DNA from: JAMLIN01 sp964509685
GTDB taxonomy: Bacteria > Pseudomonadota > Gammaproteobacteria > Burkholderiales > Burkholderiaceae_E
Reading direction: 5' to 3'
Assembly: GCA_964509685.1 (NCBI GenBank)
Contig: CAZDYQ010000011.1
Span: 1 to 51,174 of the forward strand
Length of the DNA: 51,174 bases
Shown here: piece by piece, positions 42,377 through 51,146 of the stretch
Layout of the letters: each line of letters begins with the position of its first letter
Numbering within the stretch: position 1 is the first letter of the stretch
The notes under the pieces: model-generated
The model's database searches: none
What the model saw: only the letters and a program-made list of their open reading frames with translations
Told to the model about the DNA's origin: nothing
Position numbers and translations under genes: made by a program

Positions 42377-42425
42377 GCGGGCATCGCCCGCGCGACAATG
42401 AAAAGGGGCGCCATCGGCGCCCCTT
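42377..42425 (+). terminator. Tandem hairpins after the Hfq-like gene
   Basis: Hairpin 1: GCGGGC-ATC-GCCCGC at 42377-42391. Hairpin 2: AAGGGGCGCC-ATC-GGCGCCCCTT at 42403-42425, followed by GTTCAT. Hairpin 2 is flanked by AAAA on the left, which reads as UUUU for the opposing argG transcript, so it is a good terminator for argG and a fair one for the Hfq-like gene. Confidence 0.65.
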
Positions 42426-42483
42426 GTTCATCCCTCTCCGTCCCGGAGGCCCCGCCCATCGCAGGGCCGTCCGAGGGGCGGCA

Positions 42484-43758
<1,275 letters not shown>

Positions 43759-43816
43759 GGGTGGGCGGATCCGCAAAGGGCGCGACCGGAAGCGGCGCGA
43801 GGAGATTCAGCGCCGC

Positions 43817-43848
43817 ATTATAAGGCGGGGCGCGGCCGCCCGTGTCAG
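43817..43848 (-). promoter_or_regulatory. Promoter of argG
   Basis: On the minus strand, a perfect TATAAT at 43822-43817, about 59 bases before the argG ATG. CTGACA (43848-43843, 5 of 6 to -35) lies upstream but with a 20-base spacer, which is long. It overlaps the end of the histidine kinase gene, so argG can be expressed apart from the upstream two-component genes. Confidence 0.55.
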
Positions 43849-45314
43849 GCGGCGGCCGGCAGGTCGATGAAGAAGGTGGCGCCTTCGCCCGGCCTGCTGC
43901 GCAGGCCGGCGCGCCCGCCGTGCAGTTCGGCAACGCGTCGCACGATGGCGAGGCCGAGCCCCGAGTTGCCGCGCGATTCGCGATGCTTGCTGGTCTGGTA
44001 GAAGAGCTCGAACACCGACTCCTGCTCCTCGAGGGCGACACCGGGACCGCTGTCGGTAACCGCGACGCGCATCCCGGTTTCCGTCCTCGTGACCTCGACC
44101 GACACACGGCCCCCGTCGGGGGTCACCCGCAGGGCGTTGTCGAGCAGGTTCGACAGGGCCCGGTCGAGCAGCGCGGCATCGACGGGCGCCAGCGGCAGGC
44201 CGTCGGGATAGTCCACCACGAGCTGGATGCCGCGGCCTTCCGCGCGGGTGGCGAAACGCTGGACCACGTCGTCGGTCAGCTCGCCGATCTGCAGCGGCTC
44301 GACCTGTACGCGGAACTCGGGGCTGTCCAGCCGGGCGAGCTCCGCGAGCGCCTCGGTGAGCTTGCGCAGGTACTGCGCGTTCTGCAGCGCGCGCTCCTGC
44401 AGGCGTTCCGTCGCTTCGGCATCCAGCACGTCGCGCTTGATCCGGATGGTCTCGAGCTGGCCCAGCAGGGCCGTCAACGGCGTGCGCAGGTCGTGGGAGA
44501 CGCTCGCGATCATCTCCCGGCGCGCGGCATCGGTGCGCTTGACTCGCTGGATCTCGATCTTGAGACGCTCGAACATTTCGCGAAGAGTGCAGCTCAGGCG
44601 CCCGATCTCGTCGTGGCGACTGCAGGTCCGGAAGTCGCACTCGGTGATCTCGGCCTCGAAGCCGGACTTCGTGATGCGATCGGCCACGTTGGTGAGCCGG
44701 GTCAGCGGGCGCGTGATCGTGATCATGGTCGCGAGCGTGAGCAGCACGCCGATCGCGAGCGTGAGCAGTCCCACGCGGCCCGCGGTCCGCAGCGCGTAGT
44801 CGCGGTACGTCTCGCCCGCCGCGGCGATCCACTTGCGCGGGACGACGTAGAGCCAGCCGCGCTGTACGGCCTCGTCGAACACGGGCATGGCCGCGACCAG
44901 CCGCTGCACGCCGGGGTTCTCCGGGTCCTCGCCGCTGATCGGCATGCCGGGGTTCCGGGCGAGCGCGCGGGCCACCGGCGAGACATCGATGCGTCCCGCC
45001 GCGGCCTCGCCGGTGCGCCGGTCGGACCGGACGAGCACCCGGCCGTCGTTGTCCAGCAGGTACAGGCCGATGTCGGGGGTGTACTGGTTGAATTCGCGGA
45101 ACTGCCGGGCGAAGCCTTCCGGATCGCCCTGGTAGGCCTTCCAGAGATCGGGATGCATGGCGCCGATACGCTCGGCGAAGCGGCTGGCACGCTCGTAGTC
45201 GGCCTCGGTGTGGTAGCCCGAGATGGCCTGGTACATGATCACCGCGAGCGCAGCGCCCATCGCCAGGCCGAAACCGGCCACGAGAACGACGATCCGGGTG
45301 CGAAGCGAACGCAT
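43845..45314 (-). CDS. Membrane sensor histidine kinase
   Basis: 489 residues. First transmembrane helix about 7-30, a periplasmic sensor domain of about 145 residues (31-178), second helix about 181-201, a HAMP linker (about 202-255), then a HisKA domain with the phosphorylated His274 (MIASVSHDLRTPL) and a HATPase domain with N-box LLDRALSNLLDNALR, G1 VTDSGPGV, F-box FELFYQ and G2 GNSGLGLAIV. Three Cys (226, 231, 242) sit in the HAMP region. The signal is unknown. It overlaps the response regulator stop by one base (TGATG), so the pair is translationally coupled. The periplasmic domain matches no family I recognise. Confidence 0.92.
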   Translation of the reverse strand: MRSLRTRIVVLVAGFGLAMGAALAVIMYQAISGYHTEADYERASRFAERIGAMHPDLWKAYQGDPEGFARQFREFNQYTPDIGLYLLDNDGRVLVRSDRRTGEAAAGRIDVSPVARALARNPGMPISGEDPENPGVQRLVAAMPVFDEAVQRGWLYVVPRKWIAAAGETYRDYALRTAGRVGLLTLAIGVLLTLATMITITRPLTRLTNVADRITKSGFEAEITECDFRTCSRHDEIGRLSCTLREMFERLKIEIQRVKRTDAARREMIASVSHDLRTPLTALLGQLETIRIKRDVLDAEATERLQERALQNAQYLRKLTEALAELARLDSPEFRVQVEPLQIGELTDDVVQRFATRAEGRGIQLVVDYPDGLPLAPVDAALLDRALSNLLDNALRVTPDGGRVSVEVTRTETGMRVAVTDSGPGVALEEQESVFELFYQTSKHRESRGNSGLGLAIVRRVAELHGGRAGLRSRPGEGATFFIDLPAAA

Positions 45315-46024
45315 CAGCGGGCCAGTCCGTTGTCGGTGAAGCGGTACCCCACGCCCCGGACGGTGAGGACGTAGCGAGGATTGGCCGGGTCCGCCTCGAT
45401 CTTGTTGCGCAGGCGATTGATGTGCGTGTTCACGTTGTGCTCGTAGCCCTCGAACGTGGTGCCCCAGACGGCGTCGAGCAGCTGCATCCGGGTGAAGGCA
45501 CGACCCGGGTTGCGCGCGAAATGCTGCAGCAGCTCGAACTCCTTGGCGGTCAGCGAGATCGGCCGCTTGTCCAGCCAGACCTCCCGGCTGGCCGTATCGA
45601 TCTCGAGGGCGCCGAAGCGAAGACGTTCGGGCGGCGCCTTCAGCTCCGCCGCCTGCATCTCGATCCTGCGGAGCATCGCCTTGACCCGGGCCTGGAGCTC
45701 GGGAACGGAGAAGGGCTTCGCCAGGTAGTCGTCGGCCCCGAGTTCCAGCCCCAGGACGCGGTCGAGCTCGGTGGACCGGGCCGTGAGCATCAGCACCGGC
45801 ACGGTGATCCGCTCGAAGCGAAGGTTGCGGACGATGTCGAACCCGTCGCGGCCGGGGAGCATGACGTCGAGGACGACCAGGTCGTAGCGGCCCGAGGCCG
45901 CGGCGCTGTACCCGGACGGCCCGTCGTGGACGACGTCCACGGCGTGCCCGAGGTCGCCCAGGTGCAGGGCGATCAGGTCCGCGATGTCGTTCTGGTCCTC
46001 GACCACGAGAATGCGACGTTCCAT
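45314..46024 (-). CDS. OmpR/PhoB-family response regulator
   Basis: 236 residues. Receiver domain with the acidic pocket ED10, phosphorylated Asp53 (LVVLDVMLPGRDG), Thr81 and Lys103 (DDYLAKPF). A winged-helix DNA-binding domain follows: LRFGALEIDTASREVWLDKRPISLTAKEFELLQHFARNPGRAFTRMQLLDAVWG and NTHINRLRNKIE...VRGVGYRF. It works with the coupled downstream kinase. The ATG at 46024 is the conserved start. It is divergent from an ECF sigma gene, and a tandem-repeat site at 46099-46115 between them is a good candidate binding site. Confidence 0.95.
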   Translation of the reverse strand: MERRILVVEDQNDIADLIALHLGDLGHAVDVVHDGPSGYSAAASGRYDLVVLDVMLPGRDGFDIVRNLRFERITVPVLMLTARSTELDRVLGLELGADDYLAKPFSVPELQARVKAMLRRIEMQAAELKAPPERLRFGALEIDTASREVWLDKRPISLTAKEFELLQHFARNPGRAFTRMQLLDAVWGTTFEGYEHNVNTHINRLRNKIEADPANPRYVLTVRGVGYRFTDNGLAR

Positions 46025-46098
46025 GGCGCCCAGAATAGCAACAATCGATCGCCGCGAAAGGGGCTCCGGGCGGTCTGGAAGGGCCGTGGAAGCATTCG

Positions 46099-46115
46099 TT
46101 ACCAAATCGTAATCT
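46099..46115. promoter_or_regulatory. Candidate tandem operator for an OmpR-type regulator
   Basis: GTTACC (46099-46104), five bases, then GTAATC (46110-46115): two direct half-sites with an 11-base period, the spacing used by OmpR/PhoB winged-helix dimers. It is an AT-rich island in the 150-base gap between the response regulator and the sigma gene. It could control either. Inferred from pattern only. Confidence 0.4.
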
Positions 46116-46174
46116 GGGCGACATCGCCGGGATAGGGACCGTCGCGAAACTGGCGCCACTACCAGGAGACGCCA

Positions 46175-46759
46175 GTGGAAGCAGTCACCGAGCGCATCGA
46201 ATCACCCGCCGTCGCGGCGCCGCCACCGTCACCGAGCGCCCACCTGCTCGCGGAGATCGGGTCCCATCGGGAGGCGATGCTGCGCTTCGCGCGGCGCCGG
46301 ATCCGGGACGAGGACCTGGCGGAGGACGCGGTCCAGGAGGCCATGGCGAGCGCCGTGGCGGGGCTCGGCAGCTTCCACGGCGGGTCGGCGCTGCGCACGT
46401 GGCTCATCGGCATCCTCGGGCACAAGATCCAGGACAGCTTCCGGCGCGAGGGACGCTACGTGCGCCTGCAGGGCGACGCCGAGGCGCACGGCGGCGACGG
46501 CGCCTGGGGCGAGGGCACCCGCGAGTCCCTCGATCCCCTCGCGCAGGTGGCTCGCCAGCGCCTGGGCGAGGCGCTGCAGGGCGAGATCGAGGCGCTGCCG
46601 CCCGGCCTTCGCGAGGTATTCCGGCTGCAGGTGCTGGAGGACACGCCCACCGCGGAGGTCAGCCGGCGCCTGCAGATCAGCGAAGGGAACGTCTGGGTGA
46701 GGCTGCACCGGGCGCGCAAGCGGCTCGCGAGCCGGCTGGCGCCGCATCTTGCCCGATGA
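46175..46759 (+). CDS. ECF-type sigma-70 family RNA polymerase sigma factor
   Basis: 194 residues. Region 2 covers about 27-90 (HREAMLRFARRRIRDEDLAEDAVQEAMASAVAGLGSFHGGSALRTWLIGILGHKIQDSFRRE). Region 4 covers about 140-190 (LPPGLREVFRLQVLEDTPTAEVSRRLQISEGNVWVRLHRARKRL). Start is a GTG at 46175 with CAGGAG ahead. A Pro/Ser-rich lead precedes region 2. Genes of this type are usually followed by a zinc-finger anti-sigma; here the next gene is folE, whose frame has an ATG overlapping the sigma stop (ATGA at 46756-46759). It is divergent from a two-component pair. Confidence 0.92.
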   Translation: MEAVTERIESPAVAAPPPSPSAHLLAEIGSHREAMLRFARRRIRDEDLAEDAVQEAMASAVAGLGSFHGGSALRTWLIGILGHKIQDSFRREGRYVRLQGDAEAHGGDGAWGEGTRESLDPLAQVARQRLGEALQGEIEALPPGLREVFRLQVLEDTPTAEVSRRLQISEGNVWVRLHRARKRLASRLAPHLAR

Positions 46760-46818
46760 GTTACCCTAGGGCGGCTCCCCGTTTCCTTTTCCTTTCCCCT
46801 GTATCCCGCCGCCCGACC

Positions 46819-47448
46819 ATGTCACACGTTCCCATGAAAGTTCCGCCGGAGGAGCGCGCTCCTTCGCAGGAAGAGGCCGAGGAGGCCGTCCGTACCCTGA
46901 TTCGCTGGGCCGGCGACGACCCGAACCGCGAGGGCCTGCTCGACACGCCCCGGCGGGTCGTGCGCGCCTACCGCGAGTTCTTCGCGGGCTACCAGGAGGA
47001 TCCCAAGGCGGTGCTGCTGCGGACCTTCGAAGAGGTCGAGGGCTACGACGAGATGATCGTCCTGCGCGACATCCGGTTCGAGAGCCACTGCGAGCACCAC
47101 CTGCTGCCGATCATCGGTCGCGCCCATGTCGCCTACCTGCCCGACCGGCGCGTCGTCGGCATCTCGAAGCTGGCCCGCCTGGTGGACATCTACGCCAAGC
47201 GCATGCAGATCCAGGAGAAGATGACGGCGCAAATCGCCGACACCCTGGACGAGGTGCTCCAGCCCCTGGGCGTCGGGGTGATCATCGACGCCGCCCACCA
47301 GTGCATGAGCACACGCGGCGTCCACAAGCCGGGCGTCTCGATGGTGACCAGCCGCATGCTCGGCGCGTTTCGCGACGACCCGTCCACCCGGCGGGAGTTC
47401 CTCTCGATCGTCGGGCAGGCGGGAGGCAACGGCCTGCCGAACACCTGA
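46819..47448 (+). CDS. folE: GTP cyclohydrolase I
   Basis: 209 residues from the ATG at 46819. It converts GTP to dihydroneopterin triphosphate, the entry to folate. Zinc ligands are Cys91 and His94 in ESHCEHHLLP and Cys162 in HQCMSTRG. The core from QEEAEEAVRTLIRWAGDDPNREGLLDTPRRVVRAYREFFAGY onward is full length. No Shine-Dalgarno precedes 46819; the region before it is pyrimidine-rich. An in-frame ATG at 46756 overlaps the sigma gene stop and would add 21 residues with coupled translation. Which is used cannot be decided by eye. It is convergent with argF, 10 bases apart. Confidence 0.94.
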   Translation: MSHVPMKVPPEERAPSQEEAEEAVRTLIRWAGDDPNREGLLDTPRRVVRAYREFFAGYQEDPKAVLLRTFEEVEGYDEMIVLRDIRFESHCEHHLLPIIGRAHVAYLPDRRVVGISKLARLVDIYAKRMQIQEKMTAQIADTLDEVLQPLGVGVIIDAAHQCMSTRGVHKPGVSMVTSRMLGAFRDDPSTRREFLSIVGQAGGNGLPNT

Positions 47449-47458
47449 TCGACGGCCC

Positions 47459-48376
47459 TCAACCCATGCGGCCGCGGACGAGGTACTCCATCAGGGCCTT
47501 CTGCACATGCAGGCGGTTCTCGGCCTCGTCCCAGACGACCGACTGCGGGCCGTCGATGACCTCCGCCGTGACCTCCTCGCCGCGGTGCGCCGGCAGGCAG
47601 TGCATGTAGATCGCATCGGGCGCCGCGGCGGCCATCATCTCGCTGTCGACGCACCAGTCCGCGAAGGCCTTGCGGCGCTCCTCGTTCTCGGACTCGAAGC
47701 CCATGCTCGTCCACACGTCGCTGGTCACCAGATGCGCGCCCCTGCAGGCGTCCATGGGATCGGCGAACTGCTCGAAATGCTCGGGGCCGTACAGGCGGGC
47801 GCGGTCGGGCTCGACCTCGTAGCCGGGCGGGGTCGAGACGTTCACCTTGAAGCCGAGCAGCTTGGCCGCCTGGAGCCAGGTGTTGCACATGTTGTTCGAG
47901 TCGCCGATCCACGCGACCGTGCGTCCCTGGATCGGGCCCCGATGCTCGAGGAACGTGAAGATGTCGGCGAGGATCTGGCAGGGGTGGTACTCGTTGGTGA
48001 GCCCGTTGATCACGGGAACGCGTGAGTTCGCCGCGAAGCGCTCGACGATCGACTGCTCGAAGGTGCGGATCATGACGAGGTCGCACATGCGCGAGATGAC
48101 CTGCCCGGCATCCTCCACGGGCTCGCCGCGGCCTAGCTGCGAGTCGCGCGTGTTCAGGTAGATGGCGGCGCCCCCGAGCTGGTGCATGCCGGCCTCGAAC
48201 GACAGGCGCGTCCGGGTGCTGGCCTTCTCGAAGATCATCACCAGCGTGCGGTCGGAGAGCGTGTGATGGGGCTCGTAGGCCTTGAAGCGGCGCTTGATGA
48301 TCCGCGTGCGTTCGAAGAGGTAGTCGATCTCCTCTGCCGTCAGGTCCTGGAACTGGAGGAAGTGCTTGATCGACAT
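47459..48376 (-). CDS. argF: Ornithine carbamoyltransferase
   Basis: 305 residues. It makes citrulline from ornithine and carbamoyl phosphate. The carbamoyl-phosphate loop is S53-T-R-T-R57 (FEKASTRTRLSFE); the ornithine side shows WIGDSNNMCNTW, the SMG loop (TSMGFESE), and MHCLPAHRGEEV with the catalytic Cys. The ATG at 48376 matches the family start MSIKHFLQFQDLT. It lies 38 bases behind argD on the same strand, forming an argD-argF unit. Confidence 0.96.
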   Translation of the reverse strand: MSIKHFLQFQDLTAEEIDYLFERTRIIKRRFKAYEPHHTLSDRTLVMIFEKASTRTRLSFEAGMHQLGGAAIYLNTRDSQLGRGEPVEDAGQVISRMCDLVMIRTFEQSIVERFAANSRVPVINGLTNEYHPCQILADIFTFLEHRGPIQGRTVAWIGDSNNMCNTWLQAAKLLGFKVNVSTPPGYEVEPDRARLYGPEHFEQFADPMDACRGAHLVTSDVWTSMGFESENEERRKAFADWCVDSEMMAAAAPDAIYMHCLPAHRGEEVTAEVIDGPQSVVWDEAENRLHVQKALMEYLVRGRMG

Positions 48377-48414
48377 GGATGGCTGGCCGGGAAGTTGATG
48401 GGGCGACAGGGCGC

Positions 48415-49596
48415 TCAGGCGCCGACGTGCTCGGCGATGAGCGGCACGAGCTTCTCGACGAGATGATCCGCGTGGGCGTCCTCGAAGATCAGGGGCGGCA
48501 GCAGCCGGATCACCTTCGAGGCGGTGACGTTCAGCACCAGTCCGGCTTCGAGCGCCTTGCCCACGATCTCGTCGCAGGGGCGGTCGAGCTCGATGCCGAT
48601 CATGAGGCCCTGGCCGCGCACCTCCACCACGCCGGGCCTGCCCTGGAAGGCCGCGCGGATACCCGTCATGATCCGCTCGCCGGTGCGGGCGGCCCGGTCC
48701 ATCAGGCGCTCGTCCTCCATCACCTCGATCGTGGTGATGCCGGCGCGCATCGCGAGGAGGTTGCCCCCGAACGTGGTGCCGTGGCTGCCGGGCGTGAAGA
48801 GGTCGGCCGCCCGCTCGCCGGCGACGACCGCGCCGACCGGAATGCCGGAGGCGAGGCCCTTGGCGAGCGGCATCACGTCCGGCCGGATGCCCGCCCACTG
48901 GTGGGCGAACCAGCGCCCGGTGCGGCCGGTGCCGCACTGGACTTCGTCGATCATGAGCAGCCAGTCGTTTTCGTCGCAGATGCGACGCGCTTCCTGCAGG
49001 TACTCCTGGCGCGCGGGATTGATCCCCCCTTCGCCCTGGATGGCCTCGAGGAAGACGGCGCAGACGTTCGGCCGCTCGCGCGCGACACGGGCGAGCGCCT
49101 CGGCATCGTTGAGCGGCACGCGGATGAAGCCGGGCACCAGCGGCTCGAAACCCTTGTGCACCTTCGGATTGCCCGTGGCCGAGAGGGTCGCGAGCGAGCG
49201 GCCGTGGAACGCATGCTCGTACACGACAATCTCCGGCGCGTCGATGCCGCGGCGGTGGCCGTGCAGGCGCGCGAGCTTGATCGCCGCCTCGTTGGCCTCG
49301 AGGCCCGAGTTGCAGAAGAAGACGTTCTTCATGCCCGAGCGATCGACCAGCATCTGCGCGAGCTGGTCGCGCAGCGGATGGACGAACAGGTTCGAGGTGT
49401 GCACGACGCGGCCGAGCTGCTCGCGCAGGTCCGCCGTGAGCCTCGGATGGTTGTAGCCGAGGGTATTGACCGCGATCCCGGCCAGGCAGTCGAGGTAGCG
49501 TCGGCCGTCCATGTCGTACAGCCAGACCCCGTCGCCATGGCTGAAGGCCACGGGCTGGGGCAGATAGGTCGACATCAGCGGCGAGGATGCGGACAT
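48415..49596 (-). CDS. argD: Acetylornithine aminotransferase
   Basis: 393 residues. PLP-dependent class III aminotransferase of arginine synthesis; in many bacteria it also serves lysine synthesis as succinyldiaminopimelate aminotransferase. CNSGLEANEAAIKLAR, EAIQGEGGINPA, MIDEVQCGTGRTGRWFAHQ and the PLP lysine K246 in LAKGLASGIPVGA are conserved. The ATG at 49596 has CGGAG upstream and suits the N-terminus MSASSPLMSTYLPQPVAFSHGDGVWLYD. First gene of argD-argF. Confidence 0.95.
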   Translation of the reverse strand: MSASSPLMSTYLPQPVAFSHGDGVWLYDMDGRRYLDCLAGIAVNTLGYNHPRLTADLREQLGRVVHTSNLFVHPLRDQLAQMLVDRSGMKNVFFCNSGLEANEAAIKLARLHGHRRGIDAPEIVVYEHAFHGRSLATLSATGNPKVHKGFEPLVPGFIRVPLNDAEALARVARERPNVCAVFLEAIQGEGGINPARQEYLQEARRICDENDWLLMIDEVQCGTGRTGRWFAHQWAGIRPDVMPLAKGLASGIPVGAVVAGERAADLFTPGSHGTTFGGNLLAMRAGITTIEVMEDERLMDRAARTGERIMTGIRAAFQGRPGVVEVRGQGLMIGIELDRPCDEIVGKALEAGLVLNVTASKVIRLLPPLIFEDAHADHLVEKLVPLIAEHVGA

Positions 49597-49692
49597 GCGT
49601 GCTCCGGGATAGGGGGCCGCGGCCATGGGTGGCCTGCGAACAGAAAGGACGGCGCCCGGGCGATACCCGCGACGCGCCGTCCAACCGCTTGA

Positions 49693-49721
49693 ATTGTAGG
49701 GGAACGTCGTGTGCTATCCAA
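49693..49721 (-). promoter_or_regulatory. Promoter candidate of argD-argF
   Basis: On the minus strand, TTGGAT (49721-49716), a 17-base spacer and TACAAT (49698-49693, 5 of 6). The leader to the argD ATG would be about 90 bases. The -35 keeps only the TTG core. Confidence 0.45.
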
Positions 49722-49743
49722 TCGATCCGGAATCACGGGTGTC

Positions 49744-49749
49744 TATAAT
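49744..49749 (+). promoter_or_regulatory. -10 element of the DUF3579 gene
   Basis: Perfect TATAAT at 49744-49749, 55 bases before the ATG at 49804. No clear -35. It is back to back with the argD promoter candidate, so regulatory proteins binding here could affect both. Confidence 0.55.
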
Positions 49750-49803
49750 TTCCTCTCGCGTGGCATCGCTCGTGACGGTGTTGCGTTCCCCCGGGGCCCG
49801 TCC

Positions 49804-50133
49804 ATGATCGAGCTTCCCCCCGCGCAGTCCTTCGTGATCGTCGGCGTCGACTCGACGGGGAAGCGCTTTCGTCCGAGCGACTGGGCCGAGCGACTTTGCG
49901 GCGTGATGTCCTCGTTTCGTCCGCCCGGGATGCCGGCCGATCCGCTGCGCTGGTCGCCCCTCGTGCAGCCCTCGATGCGGGACGGCCATCGCTGCGTCGT
50001 GGTCGATGCCCGCCTGCGCGGCATCGAGCCGATGGCTTACGACTTCCTCCGCAAGTTCGCCCGGGACAATGACCTGGTGGTGATCGAGGGGGAGCTGTCC
50101 GAGCTCAGGCGTCCGCCTGAGAAGAAAGCTTAA
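49804..50133 (+). CDS. DUF3579 family protein
   Basis: 109 residues, soluble. MIELPPAQSFVIVGVDSTGKRFRPSDWAERLCGVMSSF and IEPMAYDFLRKFARDNDLVVIEGEL are characteristic of the DUF3579 family, a small betaproteobacterial group of unknown function that often lies beside argD and type IV pilus regulators. The ATG at 49804 is chosen because the conserved block starts there; a longer in-frame start at 49711 would lie upstream of the -10 element. A small hairpin (CAGGCG-TC-CGCCTG) overlaps its 3' end near 50106-50119. Confidence 0.8.
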   Translation: MIELPPAQSFVIVGVDSTGKRFRPSDWAERLCGVMSSFRPPGMPADPLRWSPLVQPSMRDGHRCVVVDARLRGIEPMAYDFLRKFARDNDLVVIEGELSELRRPPEKKA

Positions 50134-50182
50134 GAAAGCCCTCTAAGGCGGGGTTATTTAACGCTTTTTCCGCTACACGCAC

Positions 50183-50211
50183 TTGCGCACCCACGGCGAT
50201 TCGGGCATAAG
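50183..50211 (+). promoter_or_regulatory. Promoter candidate of the twin-receiver gene
   Basis: TTGCGC (50183-50188), a 17-base spacer and CATAAG (50206-50211, 4 of 6). Predicted start near 50218 with a leader of about 53 bases. The region just upstream (50130-50170) is unusually AT-rich for this chromosome. Confidence 0.4.
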
Positions 50212-50270
50212 TCGCTAGGCCGGCGCCTGATCGCCGGCCAGAAGAATCATCGCATCGGGGGGAAAGCAAC

Positions 50271-51146
50271 ATGGTCTCGCCGCAGGAATCCGGCGCCAGA
50301 CGGGCCTCGCCGGAGGGGCCGCCGAGCGCGTCGGGCGACAACCGGCCTGTCTATCGCGTCGCCGCCTTCGGTCTCGCGACACGGATGCGCAAGCTGCTCG
50401 AGATCGTCCTTCGGCACGCCCGCCACAATCGCTATCGCTACGCCATCGCGACCGAGCCCGCGGCGGGCGCCTTCGACATCGCGCTGGTGGACATGACCGC
50501 CGATGGCGGGCCCGAGGTGGCTTCCACCCTGCAGCGCGCCTTGCGGGGCCGACCCGTGATCAAGGTGGGCCGACGCAACGACCCGAATCGACCGCGCGAC
50601 GACCTCCTGCACACGAGCTTCGTGGCCGACCTGCTGGGCGCCCTCAACGGCTTCGTGGACACGCAGCTGCGGCAGCCGCCGGCCGTCGCCGCCAGTCGTC
50701 CCGGCTGGCCGGGCCACATCGTCGAGAACGGCCAGCCGCGCCGGCCGCGGGCGCTGGTCGTGGATGACAGCCCGACCGTCCGCCGCCAGCTCGCCGTTGC
50801 GCTTGGGCAGATGGGCATCGACTCCGAGGCGGTCGAAGGCGCGCGCGAGGCCCTGGATGTCCTGCGGCTTCGCCGCTACGAGATCTGCTTCGTGGACGTG
50901 GTGATGCCGGGCGTCGACGGCTTTCGCCTCACCCGCGAGATCAAGCGCGATCCCGTCTTGCGGTCGACGTCCGTGGTCATCCTCACGAGCCGCTCGACGC
51001 CGCTCGACCTCGCGCGCGGCGCCCTGGCGGGCTGCAACTGCTACCTGGTCAAGCCGGTGTCGCTGCAGTCGCTGCGCGAGACGGTCGCCCGCCAGCTTCG
51101 CCGGCCGGAGCACCGCGACGGCGGCCTGGGCCTCCGCACGGCCTGA
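50271..51146 (+). CDS. Twin-receiver response regulator, PilG/CheY-like
   Basis: 291 residues. The C-terminal half (about 159-275) is a complete receiver: Asp165/Asp166 (VVDDSPTVRR), phosphorylated Asp209 (CFVDVVMPGVDG), Thr239 (ILTSRS) and Lys261 (YLVKPV). The N-terminal half (about 26-132) has a receiver-like pattern with an Asp at 74 (ALVDMTADGG) but lacks the paired acidic residues at its start and the KP loop, so it looks degenerate. There is no output domain. Such proteins act by protein contact, as PilG does in pilus chemosensory systems. The ATG at 50271 has GGGGGGAAAG upstream. The gene to its right is beyond the window, so the partner kinase is not seen. Confidence 0.82.
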   Translation: MVSPQESGARRASPEGPPSASGDNRPVYRVAAFGLATRMRKLLEIVLRHARHNRYRYAIATEPAAGAFDIALVDMTADGGPEVASTLQRALRGRPVIKVGRRNDPNRPRDDLLHTSFVADLLGALNGFVDTQLRQPPAVAASRPGWPGHIVENGQPRRPRALVVDDSPTVRRQLAVALGQMGIDSEAVEGAREALDVLRLRRYEICFVDVVMPGVDGFRLTREIKRDPVLRSTSVVILTSRSTPLDLARGALAGCNCYLVKPVSLQSLRETVARQLRRPEHRDGGLGLRTA

